NCBI GenBank assembly: GCA_013813715.1
Contig: JACCRF010000018.1
Coordinates: 35,979 to 99,978, forward strand
Length of the DNA stretch: 64,000 nucleotides
Origin: Gemmatimonadaceae bacterium
Lineage (GTDB): Bacteria; Gemmatimonadota; Gemmatimonadetes; Gemmatimonadales; Gemmatimonadaceae
Reading direction: 5' to 3'
The notes beneath the pieces are model-generated. The model ran no database searches. It worked only from the letters and a program-made list of their open reading frames with translations, and had not been told where the DNA came from. The number at the start of each line of letters is the position of its first letter. Position 1 is the first letter of the stretch. This document shows, piece after piece, positions 43,833 through 53,074 of this stretch. Both the position numbers and the translations under genes were made by a program.

Positions 43833-43945
43833 GCGTGAACCAGCCCGCTCTCGCCATCGAGATACGCCCGCCAGACCTCGCGCTGAAATTCAAAAGGTTT
43901 CCATCCGTTGGATCGAAACCATTTCTCAGCGAGCTGGAGAGTCAC
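43790..43945 (-). pseudogene. Remnant of the ligase-associated DEXH helicase (first ~40 codons)
   Basis: A GTG overlapping the ligase stop (GTGA at 43942-43945) opens a frame reading EKWFRSNGWKPFEFQREV, then WRAYLDGESGLVHAAT. This is the start of the lhr-like helicase that normally follows the ligase gene. Just where the Walker A motif (TGTGKT) should come, the sequence changes to TQWGRAPTRAG and stops at 43790. The remaining ~780 residues are missing. The join with pdeM is at about 43821-43832. Confidence 0.85.
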
Positions 43946-45540
43946 GAATCTGTCTGCTCGAGGAGGAGACGTAAGGCCTGAATCGTGTCGGCCTCAGCGA
44001 CCGGCTTGTCCTTCCGCCACCGCAGAATACGAGGGAACCGCACCGCAATTCCCGACTTGTGCCTCGGCGAGGCCTGAATTCCCTCGAAACCGAGCTCGAA
44101 CACCTGCTCGGGCCGCACGGCGCGAACCGGGCCGAATTTCTCGATCGTGTTCCGTCGTATCCAGGTGTCGAGCTCCCGTATTTCCGCATCGGTAAGCCCC
44201 GAATACGCCTTCGCGAACGGAACCAGGGCATCGCCGTCGCGCACCGCGAAGGTGTAGTCCGTGTGGAGCAGCGCGCGGCGACCGTGACCCGGCTGCGCAT
44301 AGACCATAATGGCATCGACCGACCAGGGCTCTAGCTTCCACTTCCACCATCCTCCCTTTCTGCGGCCGACCCCGTATGCCGCGTCGTTGCGCTTGAGCAT
44401 CAGCCCTTCAGATCCCATCGCGCGCGCGCGCTCCCGCGCCGCTCGCACATCTTCCCATACCGCTGCCCCGACGACAGGCGAGACGAGGATGCGCGACTCC
44501 GCGTTGGCTGACCCGATGAGCTCGGAAAGACGCAGGCGCCGCCACGCCAGCGGACGCTCCCGCACGTCCACCCCGTCGAGCTCGAGGAGATCATAGGCCA
44601 GGATCACGACAGGCACTTCACTGCGGATCTTCGCGCTCAGATTCTTGCGGCCGATTCTGCGCTGAAGCTGCGCGAAAGGAAGCGGCCGTCCTTCTCGCCA
44701 CGGCAGTAGCTCGCCGTCAATCACCGTACCCTCGGGAAGCCACTCCGAGGCTGCCACGACCTCGGGAAATCGCTCGGTAATGAGGTCGTTTCCGCGCGAC
44801 CATAGATAGGTGCTGCCGCGACGCCGAATCAGTTGCGCCCTTATGCCATCCCATTTCCATTCTGCCTGCCAGTCGCCAACGGCGCCGAGATCCTCGAGCT
44901 CTCCCTCGAGCGGATAACCAAGGAAGAAGGGATACGGATTCGAGACGTCGGGCTGGCCAGACCCCTCTGCGACGAGGCGCCGATACGAGTCGGCGTCCGG
45001 CTTCCATTCGCCGGCAAGGCGATGCGATATGGTCGCTTCGGGAACTCCGCTGGCACGTGACACCGCGCGGACGAGCAGTGCCTGCGAGACGCCGACGCGA
45101 AAGCTGCCAGTGATGAGCTTGTTCCAGACGAATCGCTCCGTTCCTCCGAGATCGCGCCATGCATCCAGGGCGATTCGACGCTGTCCCTCCTCATCGAGTC
45201 CGGCGAGAGCGAACAATCTCTTTTCCACCCAGAAGTGGAACGGCGCATCGCTCGACTCGGTGCTCTCGGGTAGCAGGAGTGCGATCGTCTCGGCGAGATC
45301 ACCGACAGCGTGGTAGGACTCCTCGAACAGCCAGTCGGGAATGCCGGATGCATCCATCGCCCAACTCGCCAGCCGCCGGACGGGGACGAGTCGGCGCGGC
45401 CGGCCGCCGCTAAGGAAGTACACTGCCCACGCGGCGTCCTCGGCCGATGCCGCCGAGAGATACCGCGCCACTGCATCCACCTTTTCGTTGGTGCGGGTGG
45501 TGGAATCGATCGCGGCGAAGAGCCGCGCGAACGCCTTCAT
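43942..45540 (-). CDS. ATP-dependent DNA ligase (ligase-associated DNA damage response)
   Basis: 532 residues. N-terminal DNA-binding domain (about 1-200), then adenylation motif with Lys in EWKWDGIRAQLIRRRG (KxDG as KWDG), EGLMLKRNDAAYG and GGWWKWKLEPW (motifs IV/V), and an OB domain at the C-terminus. Seals nicks using ATP. Its start overlaps the exonuclease stop by 4 bp. In other genomes this ligase travels with an exonuclease, a DEXH helicase and PdeM; here only the first two are intact. Confidence 0.95.
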   Translation of the reverse strand: MKAFARLFAAIDSTTRTNEKVDAVARYLSAASAEDAAWAVYFLSGGRPRRLVPVRRLASWAMDASGIPDWLFEESYHAVGDLAETIALLLPESTESSDAPFHFWVEKRLFALAGLDEEGQRRIALDAWRDLGGTERFVWNKLITGSFRVGVSQALLVRAVSRASGVPEATISHRLAGEWKPDADSYRRLVAEGSGQPDVSNPYPFFLGYPLEGELEDLGAVGDWQAEWKWDGIRAQLIRRRGSTYLWSRGNDLITERFPEVVAASEWLPEGTVIDGELLPWREGRPLPFAQLQRRIGRKNLSAKIRSEVPVVILAYDLLELDGVDVRERPLAWRRLRLSELIGSANAESRILVSPVVGAAVWEDVRAARERARAMGSEGLMLKRNDAAYGVGRRKGGWWKWKLEPWSVDAIMVYAQPGHGRRALLHTDYTFAVRDGDALVPFAKAYSGLTDAEIRELDTWIRRNTIEKFGPVRAVRPEQVFELGFEGIQASPRHKSGIAVRFPRILRWRKDKPVAEADTIQALRLLLEQTDS

Positions 45541-46574
45541 TCGCTTATTTCCTCGCCCCGCGGCATGACGTCCTCGTCACCTTCGCCTTCCCATCTCGAC
45601 GCAAGTGAGTCGGACTCGAGGCCCCGCTCTCTGAGGAACCGCACAACCGGGTCGCGGTATCCGTGCGTGACGAGGATCCGCTGTGCCCTCGTCGCCTCGA
45701 TCGCGGACATGAGAGCGGGCCAATCCACATGATCCGAGACGACGAACCCGCGATCCACCGAACGCCGGCGGCGAGCACCGCGCACGCGCATCCATCCCGA
45801 CGCGAACGCGGTCGAGGCAGCGCCGAAGCGGCGTATCCACGTTGAGCCGGAGGCGGAAGGTGGCGCAAGAACGAGCGCACCCGCCCAGTCATGGCCGCGG
45901 GGTACCGAAGCGACATAGGTAGTCGCCGGCAGGTCGATACCGCTCGCGCGGTAGTCGCGATTGAGTCGCTCAACTGCGCCATGCGTGTAGAAAGATGCCT
46001 CGCCGAGATGCGCGAGACCCGCAAGCACTCGCTGTGCCTTGCCAAGTGCGTAGGCGAAGATGATCGAGGCACGGCCCGCTTCGGCATTCGTCCGCCACCA
46101 TGCGGCTATGTCCGCGAACGCTTCTGACTGCGGTGCCCACCGGTAGATGGGAAGGCCGAAAGTCGATTCCGTGACGAACGTGTGGCATGACACCGGCTCG
46201 AATGGTTGGCAGGTCGGGTCGGGCTCGGCCTTGTAGTCGCCCGAAACCACCCACACTTCTCCCCGGTGCTCCACGCGTATCTGCGCAGATCCGAGAATGT
46301 GGCCCGCCGGATGGAACGAGACACTCACGCCATTCATCGAGAGGTGTTCGCCGTAGTCGAACGTCTCGATGTCAGCCGACTCGCCGAGGCGGGTCTGAAG
46401 CACGTGCCGGCCATCCCGCGCGCCGGCGTAGCGGAGGGATCCCCAGCGGGCATGGTCGCCATGTGCGTGCGTGATCAGGGCCCGATCGACAGGCAGCCAT
46501 GGATCGATGTGAAAGTCACCGGCGTCGCAGTAAAGTCCACGATCGGTGATGCGAAGCAGATCGATTTTACTCAC
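45537..46574 (-). CDS. Ligase-associated DNA exonuclease (beta-lactamase/beta-CASP fold)
   Basis: 345 residues. N-terminal THAHGDHARWGS zinc motif, PAGHILGSAQIRV, and VVSGDYKAEPDP (metal Asp); C-terminal beta-CASP part with THGYRDPVVRFL. Related to SNM1/Artemis-type nucleases. Works with the downstream ligase in a DNA repair cassette. The MSKIDLLRITDRGLYCDAGD start is typical for the subfamily. Confidence 0.93.
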   Translation of the reverse strand: MSKIDLLRITDRGLYCDAGDFHIDPWLPVDRALITHAHGDHARWGSLRYAGARDGRHVLQTRLGESADIETFDYGEHLSMNGVSVSFHPAGHILGSAQIRVEHRGEVWVVSGDYKAEPDPTCQPFEPVSCHTFVTESTFGLPIYRWAPQSEAFADIAAWWRTNAEAGRASIIFAYALGKAQRVLAGLAHLGEASFYTHGAVERLNRDYRASGIDLPATTYVASVPRGHDWAGALVLAPPSASGSTWIRRFGAASTAFASGWMRVRGARRRRSVDRGFVVSDHVDWPALMSAIEATRAQRILVTHGYRDPVVRFLRERGLESDSLASRWEGEGDEDVMPRGEEISE

Positions 46575-46604
46575 TGTGTGCCCGTCCGTAACATGACGCG
46601 ATGG

Positions 46605-47966
46605 TCAGTCTTCGGACGTCCCGGCGATGGCGATTCGCCGAACTGACTCGAAGATGAGGCGCGTCCCGAAATGGAGAGACTCGATCGGGACCCGCTCGTC
46701 GTGCCCGTGCATCCGCTCCTCGTCGGACTGCACCATCGGAAAGGGCAGTATTCCGTAGGCATCGATGCCCATGCGCCGCAGTCGCGCGCTGTCGGTGACG
46801 CCCGTGCTCAGGTAGGGCACGACGGCGATGTGCGGGTCCAGCGTCCTGGCTGATTCGGCGATCGCCCTGAACATCGGCGAATCCGAATCCGATGCGGCCG
46901 CCTCGTCACCCTGGGCCACGATCGTCACCGTGACATCCGGATCGCCGATGCGCGCGCGCAGTCTCTCTACTAAGCCTTCGATATCCTGGCCCGGAATCGT
47001 TCGTACATTCAGCATCGCTTCCGCCTGGGCGGGAATCACGTTGCCGGCGATACCGCCGGCGATTCCGGTCGCTGAGATGCCGTTCCGCATGACGGCATTG
47101 AAGACGGGAGTCTTCGAGAGAATCGACGCTCCCTTTTCCGCGGCGGCCGAATCGTCCGACGTGAGCGCCGCCATCGCAGAAGCTTCATCCGGCTCCGGCC
47201 AGATGCCCGCCAGCTCACCGAAGAATCTTCTCGTGGTTGGTGTCAGCGTCACCGGCTCGTTATGGTCAGCCAGCCGCCACAGCGCCCGTCCGAGGCGAAA
47301 TATCGCGTTGCCCTCCAGCGGAATCGCCGCGTGTCCCGCCGGACCACGCGCCGTCACCGCAACCATATGAGCGATCTTCTCGGCGGTCTGAATCGCCATG
47401 TATCGTTTGCCCTCGGCGATGATTCGTGTCCGTCCCCCCTCATTGATCGCGAACTCGGCGTCGAGCAGGTCACGATGCTCGCCGACGAGCCACGCCATAC
47501 CGCGGGCTCCGCCCGTCTCTTCGTCGGGGGTGGCGACGAGCACGACGTCGCGCGCGAGCTCTTCCCCCAGGTCGACGACCGCTCGCTTGAGGAGAAGGAG
47601 CGTCATCAGATTAGCGGCGAGCATTCCCTTGTCGTCAATCGCTCCACGGCCGTAGAGGTATCCGTCGCGAACGACTCCGCCGAACGGATCGCACGACCAC
47701 TTGTCGCGCTCGACTCCAACGACGTCCATGTGGGCGAGCAGCATCACCGGCCGCCTGGATCCGTTGCCTTTCAATCTCGCCACGACGGCGGCCCGGTTGG
47801 GGGCCGGTACGAGGAGCCGCGTTTCGATGCCCTCGCCAACGAGCAGTTTGACGATGTGCTCGGCTAATGGAAGCTCGTTACCGGGAGGATTAGTGGTATC
47901 GAATCGGATCAGCGTCTGGAGCAACCCGACCGTTTCGTCCCCTGCCGTCGCCCAGTCAACCGGCAA
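46605..47966 (-). CDS. M20 family metallopeptidase
   Basis: 453 residues from TTG at 47966, chosen because it overlaps the M3 peptidase stop by 11 bp and supplies the family N-terminus (ETVGLLQTLIRFDTTNPPGN). Motifs: LLAHMDVVGVERDKW (metal His), LYGRGAIDDKGM (bridging Asp), VATPDEETGG (catalytic Glu), and a dimerisation domain about 190-300. Likely an exo- or dipeptidase or an amidohydrolase on N-acyl amino acids. The longer frame to 48083 lies inside the neighbouring gene and is not used. Confidence 0.9.
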   Translation of the reverse strand: MPVDWATAGDETVGLLQTLIRFDTTNPPGNELPLAEHIVKLLVGEGIETRLLVPAPNRAAVVARLKGNGSRRPVMLLAHMDVVGVERDKWSCDPFGGVVRDGYLYGRGAIDDKGMLAANLMTLLLLKRAVVDLGEELARDVVLVATPDEETGGARGMAWLVGEHRDLLDAEFAINEGGRTRIIAEGKRYMAIQTAEKIAHMVAVTARGPAGHAAIPLEGNAIFRLGRALWRLADHNEPVTLTPTTRRFFGELAGIWPEPDEASAMAALTSDDSAAAEKGASILSKTPVFNAVMRNGISATGIAGGIAGNVIPAQAEAMLNVRTIPGQDIEGLVERLRARIGDPDVTVTIVAQGDEAAASDSDSPMFRAIAESARTLDPHIAVVPYLSTGVTDSARLRRMGIDAYGILPFPMVQSDEERMHGHDERVPIESLHFGTRLIFESVRRIAIAGTSED

Positions 47967-49482
47967 GCAGCTTCTCGATGTTCCGGATGAGCGGCGCAAA
48001 CGAAAGAGGATCCGACCCGACGCGAATCCGGGCCGCGATCTCCTCGGCGGTTTCGCGCTGACCTTCGCTCCAGAGCTCACCAATCATCCACGGTCCCGCC
48101 GCCGGGTTGCGGTACCAGTCCTGATCGAACTGCTCCACGAGACACTCGCTCAGCAATGCCTGAAGCTGCCACGCCCGCAGGTAACGAGTCGAGTAGTAGC
48201 GCGCGTCAAAATCCACGAACGCGTCGGCCCTCTTGTACTGAAATGTCGTCGCATTGGTCAGCGTATCGACGTAGAGATCGGGCAGGGCATTCCAGTCACC
48301 CCTGGTTCCGTACGCTTCTACCTCGTAAATGAGTTTCGCGCAGTAACGCCGGATGTAGTGAATCTCCTCGAACCCTGCCAGCCGGAGAAAATCCTCGATG
48401 TTTCCCTTCCCCAGCTCCGTATACCGGAGAAGCCATCCTCGATCCTGCATACGGTGGTCGAAGAGCATCGCGTACGACTCGGTGACTGAGTTATCTCCCA
48501 GCCACCGATACTCGAACGGATAATCGTCCCTGACGTTGGCGAAATGCAGCGCGTGACCGGATTCGTGGAGCAGCGCCGCGTAGTCGTTCTGGCCGCCGTG
48601 CCGGCGAAGGACGAGGTACACCTCCTCCGGTACGCGAGTCGGCGCGCAGAACGCGCGCGCCCTCTTCCCGGGGCGCTCGGCGACGTCGTAGATGATGCGC
48701 CCGCCGGCGCTGGGGTCTATGTTCATTTCTCGAAGCTGCCGGGCAACCGATCCCTGAAGCATGCCTCCGGGAAATCCTCCGTCGTACTCCGATGCCCGTA
48801 ACAATGCGAGCGCATCGGCCCGGGTGGCTTCGCCGGGTTTGATGCCGAGCGACTTCCGGAGGTGTCGTGGCAGGGTTTCGTCCCACATTGCCTGCGTGTC
48901 ACGAAGGAACGCGGCGCAGTCGACGGCCAGCTTGCCGAGCGAAACTCCCGTGATCTCCTCGAACGCCGCATTGTAGTCGGTTGCGAGCCCCAGCGACTCG
49001 ATGTACTCCTTCTCGCGCTGGAGCCTCTCGAGGCGAAGCGGGGCGTGCTCCCGCTCCACGAGCTCCGATCGCGCGTCGTCGAGCATCAGCCGTTGCGCCC
49101 GATCTTTTTCGTTGGCGATCTCGATCGCCGCCGCCTGGTACTGCAGTTGGCGGCCTTCGGTCGTCGTAATAATCGCCGAGCTCTCCCACTCTGTCTCCCT
49201 CTCGTCGAGCTCGGCCAGCGACCGCGATGCCTGTGACTCGAGCTGCCACTCGAGGAGCATGCCGGCCGACCGATGCTCTTCGGTGCCGTCGGCCGTTCCC
49301 TTGAACAACTCTACCGTGAGGTCGAGGGCCTCCTCACCGAGCACGTCAGCATAACGGTCATAGATGGGCGTGAACTCCGCCGCCGCCTTGTGTCCCGAAT
49401 GGGCGAGATAACTCTCGCGCGAAATGTCTTCGGTGAACGCCTGGCCATCGGCGCGTAGCCGCTCCAGGGTCAGATCGATCAT
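47956..49482 (-). CDS. M3 family oligoendopeptidase
   Basis: 508 residues from ATG overlapping the glyS stop by 4 bp. Zinc motif [14 protein letters not shown] with the distal Glu in [14 protein letters not shown]. Long helical N-terminal half (about 1-230) with many charged residues, typical of the M3 thermolysin-like clam shape. Cleaves short peptides in the cytoplasm. No signal peptide. Confidence 0.93.
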   Translation of the reverse strand: MIDLTLERLRADGQAFTEDISRESYLAHSGHKAAAEFTPIYDRYADVLGEEALDLTVELFKGTADGTEEHRSAGMLLEWQLESQASRSLAELDERETEWESSAIITTTEGRQLQYQAAAIEIANEKDRAQRLMLDDARSELVEREHAPLRLERLQREKEYIESLGLATDYNAAFEEITGVSLGKLAVDCAAFLRDTQAMWDETLPRHLRKSLGIKPGEATRADALALLRASEYDGGFPGGMLQGSVARQLREMNIDPSAGGRIIYDVAERPGKRARAFCAPTRVPEEVYLVLRRHGGQNDYAALLHESGHALHFANVRDDYPFEYRWLGDNSVTESYAMLFDHRMQDRGWLLRYTELGKGNIEDFLRLAGFEEIHYIRRYCAKLIYEVEAYGTRGDWNALPDLYVDTLTNATTFQYKRADAFVDFDARYYSTRYLRAWQLQALLSECLVEQFDQDWYRNPAAGPWMIGELWSEGQRETAEEIAARIRVGSDPLSFAPLIRNIEKLLAG

Positions 49483-50828
49483 GCCGCGATCCGCTGGCCG
49501 ATGTACTCACCGAGGGCAGCCACGGTGATCCGCTCCTGCTGAAGCGTGTCCCGATCGCGGACAGTGACGGAGTTCCCTGCCGCCGACTCGCCGTCGACGG
49601 TGATACAGAACGGCGTGCCGATTTCGTCCTGCCGCCGGTATCTGCGTCCGATGGCGCCGCTATCGTCGTAAAAGACGCTGAAAGACGGTCGCAGGGAGTC
49701 GGCGATTCTCTTCGCCATCTCCGGCATTCCGTCCTTCTTCACGAGGGGGAACACGCCCGCCTTGATCGGGGCCAGCGCCGGATGCAGTCCTAGAACCGCG
49801 CGACCCTCCGCCTCGCCTTCGACTGTCTCCTCGCGATAGCCGTTCACCAGCAGTGCGAGAAGAATGCGATTCGGGCCGGCTGCGGTTTCCACCACGAACG
49901 GGGTAAACCGCTTGTTCGACCCCTGATCGAAATACTCGAGCTTTTTTCCGGAGAACTTCTGATGTTGAGTGAGGTCGAAGTCCCCGCGATTGTGAATCCC
50001 CTCGATCTCCTGAAAGCCGAGTGAGCCGCCGAAGTCGAACTGGACGTCGAACGCTGCTCGCGCATAGTGCGCCAGCTCGTCGGCTGCATGCTCGTGAAAC
50101 GTGAGCCGATCTGGCGAGAGCCCGAGGCCGCGGTGCCATTCCATCCGCTGAGTCTTCCAGTACTCGAACCACTCCATGTCCGTGCCCGGCTCGACGAAGA
50201 ATTGCATTTCCATCTGCTCGAATTCGCGCGTGCGGAATATGAAATTCCCGGGCGTGATCTCGTTGCGGAAAGCCTTACCGATCTGCGCGATGCCGAATGG
50301 AATGCGCTGCCGCGTTGACTGCTGGACGTTGAGGAAGTTCACGTATGTTCCCTGCGCGGTCTCGGGGCGCAGGTAGACGATGGCCGCAGTGTCTTCGGCC
50401 GGTCCCATGAACGTCTTGAACATCAGATTGAACTGCCGCGCCTCACCGAGGGTGCCTTTCATTCCGCAGGCGGGGCATTGTGCACCGGGGGTGCCCGGCG
50501 TGCCCTTGATTTTCGGATCGTCGGCGCGGAAACGCTTCTTGCAGTTGCGGCAGTCAACGAGGGGATCGACGAAGCCGCTGACGTGGCCGCTCGCTTCCCA
50601 TGTTCGCGGATGCATCAGGATCGCGGCGTCGAGCCCTTCGATGTCGCCGCGCGAACGGACCATCGCGTGCCACCAACGTTCCTGGATGTTTCGCTTGAGC
50701 TCGACACCGAGCGGGCCGTAATCCCAGACCGATCCGGTGCCGCCGTAGATTTCGGACGATTGAAACACGAAGCCGCGCCGCTTGGCCAGCGACACGAGCT
50801 TCTCCATCACGTCGGGCTGAGTCGGCAT
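49479..50828 (-). CDS. glyS: Glycyl-tRNA synthetase, single-chain type
   Basis: 449 residues. Class II aa[35 protein letters not shown], motif 2 [25 protein letters not shown] (in part), and anticodon-binding domain with [16 protein letters not shown] zinc site [12 protein letters not shown] is inserted early. It is the homodimeric form, not the alpha2-beta2 GlyQ/GlyS. A TATATT box ends 8 nt before the ATG. Confidence 0.96.
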   Translation of the reverse strand: MPTQPDVMEKLVSLAKRRGFVFQSSEIYGGTGSVWDYGPLGVELKRNIQERWWHAMVRSRGDIEGLDAAILMHPRTWEASGHVSGFVDPLVDCRNCKKRFRADDPKIKGTPGTPGAQCPACGMKGTLGEARQFNLMFKTFMGPAEDTAAIVYLRPETAQGTYVNFLNVQQSTRQRIPFGIAQIGKAFRNEITPGNFIFRTREFEQMEMQFFVEPGTDMEWFEYWKTQRMEWHRGLGLSPDRLTFHEHAADELAHYARAAFDVQFDFGGSLGFQEIEGIHNRGDFDLTQHQKFSGKKLEYFDQGSNKRFTPFVVETAAGPNRILLALLVNGYREETVEGEAEGRAVLGLHPALAPIKAGVFPLVKKDGMPEMAKRIADSLRPSFSVFYDDSGAIGRRYRRQDEIGTPFCITVDGESAAGNSVTVRDRDTLQQERITVAALGEYIGQRIAA

Positions 50829-50836
50829 AGCCGCTA

Positions 50837-50842
50837 AATATA
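50837..50842 (-). promoter_or_regulatory. Putative -10 box (TATATT) directly before glyS
   Basis: TATATT on the minus strand is separated by 8 nt from the glyS ATG, so a transcript would have little or no leader. No Shine-Dalgarno site is present in the gap. The -35 region is GC-rich and not recognisable. Confidence 0.4.
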
Positions 50843-50903
50843 GTCGGGGCGGGGGATTGGCCCCTTTTTCCCCGGCGGGAGCGAATAGCCCGAAAAAACA
50901 AGA

Positions 50904-52208
50904 TCAGCTGACTCTTCTTACTCTACGTACGCCCGAAATAATCTGATCGCGGCGCGTCCCAACGCTGACGTAACTGATAGGAGTTTCGACGAGCGACTCG
51001 ATCCGGTCGAGGTACTTTCTTGCCGATGCGGGAAGTTCCGCCAGCGACCGGGCGTCGCCGGTGCCGCGCTGCCACCCATCCATCCACTCGTATTGCGGCT
51101 CCGCATGGTCAAGGGCCGTGAGATCGCCCGGAAACTCCGTGTGAACTTCATCACCGACCTTGTAGCCGGTGCACAGCGCGACCCTGTCAAACGTGTCGAG
51201 CACATCGAGCTTGGTGACGGCGAGCCCCGTCAGTCCGTTCACGCGCGCGGCGTAGCGCACCACGACACCGTCGAACCAGCCGCACCGGCGCGGCCTCCCG
51301 GTAGTCGCGCCGAACTCGTTGCCGAGCTTCCGCATCCGCTCGCCGAGCGGCTCGTCAAGCTCCGTCGGGAGCGGGCCGTTGCCGACGCGCGTCGTATACG
51401 CCTTGACGATACCGAGCGCCGCGTGAATGGCTGTCGGGGCGATGCCGACGCCGATCGCCGCGCCTCCGGACGTGGTGCTGCTCGACGTGACATAGGGATA
51501 TGTGCCGTGATCCACGTCCAGCAACGATCCCTGCGCGCCCTCGAGCAGCACATTGGCGCCGCTCGAAATCGCGCGGTGGATGACCAGGCCGACATCTTCG
51601 GTGATTGGCAGCAGGCGCGGCGCGAGCCGTTCGAGGAGCGAAACCGTCCCATCCACGTCAGCGCGATCCGGCACGCCGAATGAAGCGAGCAGCGCGTTAG
51701 CGTGGGCGACCCCTTTCTCAACGAGAGAGCGCAGGCGTTCGGTGTGGCGCAGGTCGAGCACCCGCACTCCGCGGCGCGCGACTTTGTCCTCGTAAGCCGG
51801 TCCAATGCCGCGACCGGTGGTGCCGATTGCGCGGCTGGCCGAGCTCAGTGCATCCACCATTTTGTGGAATGGCAGCACGAGGTGCGCGCGGTCGCTCACA
51901 TACAGGCGGCCCTGCACATCCACGCCGTCGGCGATCAGCTCGTCGATCTCGGTGAACAGCGTGTCGGGATCGAGCACGACGCCGTTGCCGATCGCGCACC
52001 GCACGCCGGGGTGCATGATCCCGCTCGGAATCTGGTGGAGGACGAATGACTTGTCGCCGATGTGAACGGTGTGCCCGGCGTTCGCTCCGCCCTGATACCG
52101 CACGACCCAGTCGGCGCGCTCGGCGAGCACGTCGACGAGCTTGCCTTTCCCCTCATCGCCCCATTGCGCACCGACGATCACAACGGTGCGCGTCTTCGAA
52201 TCGAACAA
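50904..52208 (-). CDS. purA: Adenylosuccinate synthase
   Basis: 434 residues from TTG at 52208, with GGAG 7 nt upstream. A frame open to an ATG at 52316 exists, but that ATG is next to a terminator-like hairpin and would add a non-conserved peptide. Motifs: VVIVGAQWGDEGKGK, GGANAGHTVHIG, TTGRGIGPAYEDK and LLEGAQGSLLDVDHGTYPYV. Makes adenylosuccinate from IMP, aspartate and GTP, first committed step to AMP. Confidence 0.95.
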   Translation of the reverse strand: MFDSKTRTVVIVGAQWGDEGKGKLVDVLAERADWVVRYQGGANAGHTVHIGDKSFVLHQIPSGIMHPGVRCAIGNGVVLDPDTLFTEIDELIADGVDVQGRLYVSDRAHLVLPFHKMVDALSSASRAIGTTGRGIGPAYEDKVARRGVRVLDLRHTERLRSLVEKGVAHANALLASFGVPDRADVDGTVSLLERLAPRLLPITEDVGLVIHRAISSGANVLLEGAQGSLLDVDHGTYPYVTSSSTTSGGAAIGVGIAPTAIHAALGIVKAYTTRVGNGPLPTELDEPLGERMRKLGNEFGATTGRPRRCGWFDGVVVRYAARVNGLTGLAVTKLDVLDTFDRVALCTGYKVGDEVHTEFPGDLTALDHAEPQYEWMDGWQRGTGDARSLAELPASARKYLDRIESLVETPISYVSVGTRRDQIISGVRRVRRVS

Positions 52209-52280
52209 TGCCGCTCCATTGCCCAGCGGGGTGGCCGCGAGCAGTCTCGCGCCGGGCGCGGACGTCAGGGGTTGTAATGG

Positions 52281-52307
52281 AAAACGCCCCGGCAGATGCG
52301 CGGGGCG
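52281..52307 (-). terminator. Hairpin with T-run upstream of purA (terminator or attenuator)
   Basis: On the minus strand CGCCCCG and CGGGGCG (7-bp stem, 9-nt loop) are followed by TTTTCC. It is 280 bp after the DUF456 stop and 70 bp before the purA start, so it either ends the upstream transcript or controls purA. Confidence 0.6.
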
Positions 52308-52399
52308 TTGAGTCAATCTACCGGACGGGGGGATGCTGTCAATCGGACGAGTGCTGCGGGTGGGGCGTCAACGCAGGTCGCGACCAGTGGGCTCTTCAG

Positions 52400-52580
52400 A
52401 GGCAACTGCGGACTGCGGGCCAACCGCCCTTCGGGCTTCGGACCAAATGCGGATTGCGGACCTGCTGCGGACCGATGACCTACGCCGGACAGATCACCCT
52501 ACGGTCTGGAGTGGTCCTCAGCCCGAAGTAGGTCCGCAATCCGAAGTCAGTTCGCAGTCCGAACTGGCAGGTCGATCTGC
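52400..52580 (+). repeat. Imperfect palindromic region with GCGGACTGCGG-type repeats
   Basis: CGGATTGCGGACCT (52450-52463) is exactly complementary to AGGTCCGCAATCCG (52530-52543). Flanking pieces AACTGCGGACTGCGGG (about 52404) and TTCGCAGTCCGAAC (about 52551) pair as well. The sequence also has several near-identical direct repeats (GGATTGCGGAC, GACTGCGG). It occupies the gap between the DUF456 stop and the purA terminator. Confidence 0.75.
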
Positions 52581-52582
52581 GG

Positions 52583-53074
52583 TCAGCCCATCGCCGCGAG
52601 AAAAATCCACGAGGCGATTGCGCATCCGATCGCGATCTTCATCGCCGTCGCGGCGGCACGTCCGATCAACGCGCCCTTGGCTGCCCGCGCCGAATCACCA
52701 CCGCTCGACCCCATGCTGAGTTCGCCGAGCAATGCTCCGGCGAAGCTTCCCCCGAAGGCTCCGATAAGGGGACCGACGACCGGCACAGGGATTCCCATGA
52801 ATGCGCCCAGCATGCCGCCGATGATCGCGCCCCAGCTCGCCCGCCGGGAACCGCCGTACTTCCGCGCATACTTGCCTGACAGTGTGAACTCGATGACCTC
52901 GGCGATGAGGCCGAGTACGCCAATGCCGACCAGAGTGAACCAGCTTATCGGACCGGGCGGCACGAGGAAGTTGTAGGCGACAGCGCTCGCGATCATCACC
53001 CACAGGCCGGGAAGGCCCAGCGCGATGAGCACAAGCGAAACGACCAGCACGAGACCCAGCAGTATCAACGCCAT
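52583..53074 (-). CDS. DUF456 family membrane protein
   Basis: 163 residues from MALILLGLVLVVSLVL, with GAGGAG upstream and TAATG overlap with the M28 stop; a longer frame to 53218 lies in the neighbour. Features: LGLPGLWVMIASAVAYNFL, a conserved EVIEFTLSGKYARKYGGS loop, and glycine-rich helices PVPVVGPLIGAFGGSFAGALLGE. About four membrane helices. Function of the family unknown. Confidence 0.88.
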   Translation of the reverse strand: MALILLGLVLVVSLVLIALGLPGLWVMIASAVAYNFLVPPGPISWFTLVGIGVLGLIAEVIEFTLSGKYARKYGGSRRASWGAIIGGMLGAFMGIPVPVVGPLIGAFGGSFAGALLGELSMGSSGGDSARAAKGALIGRAAATAMKIAIGCAIASWIFLAAMG

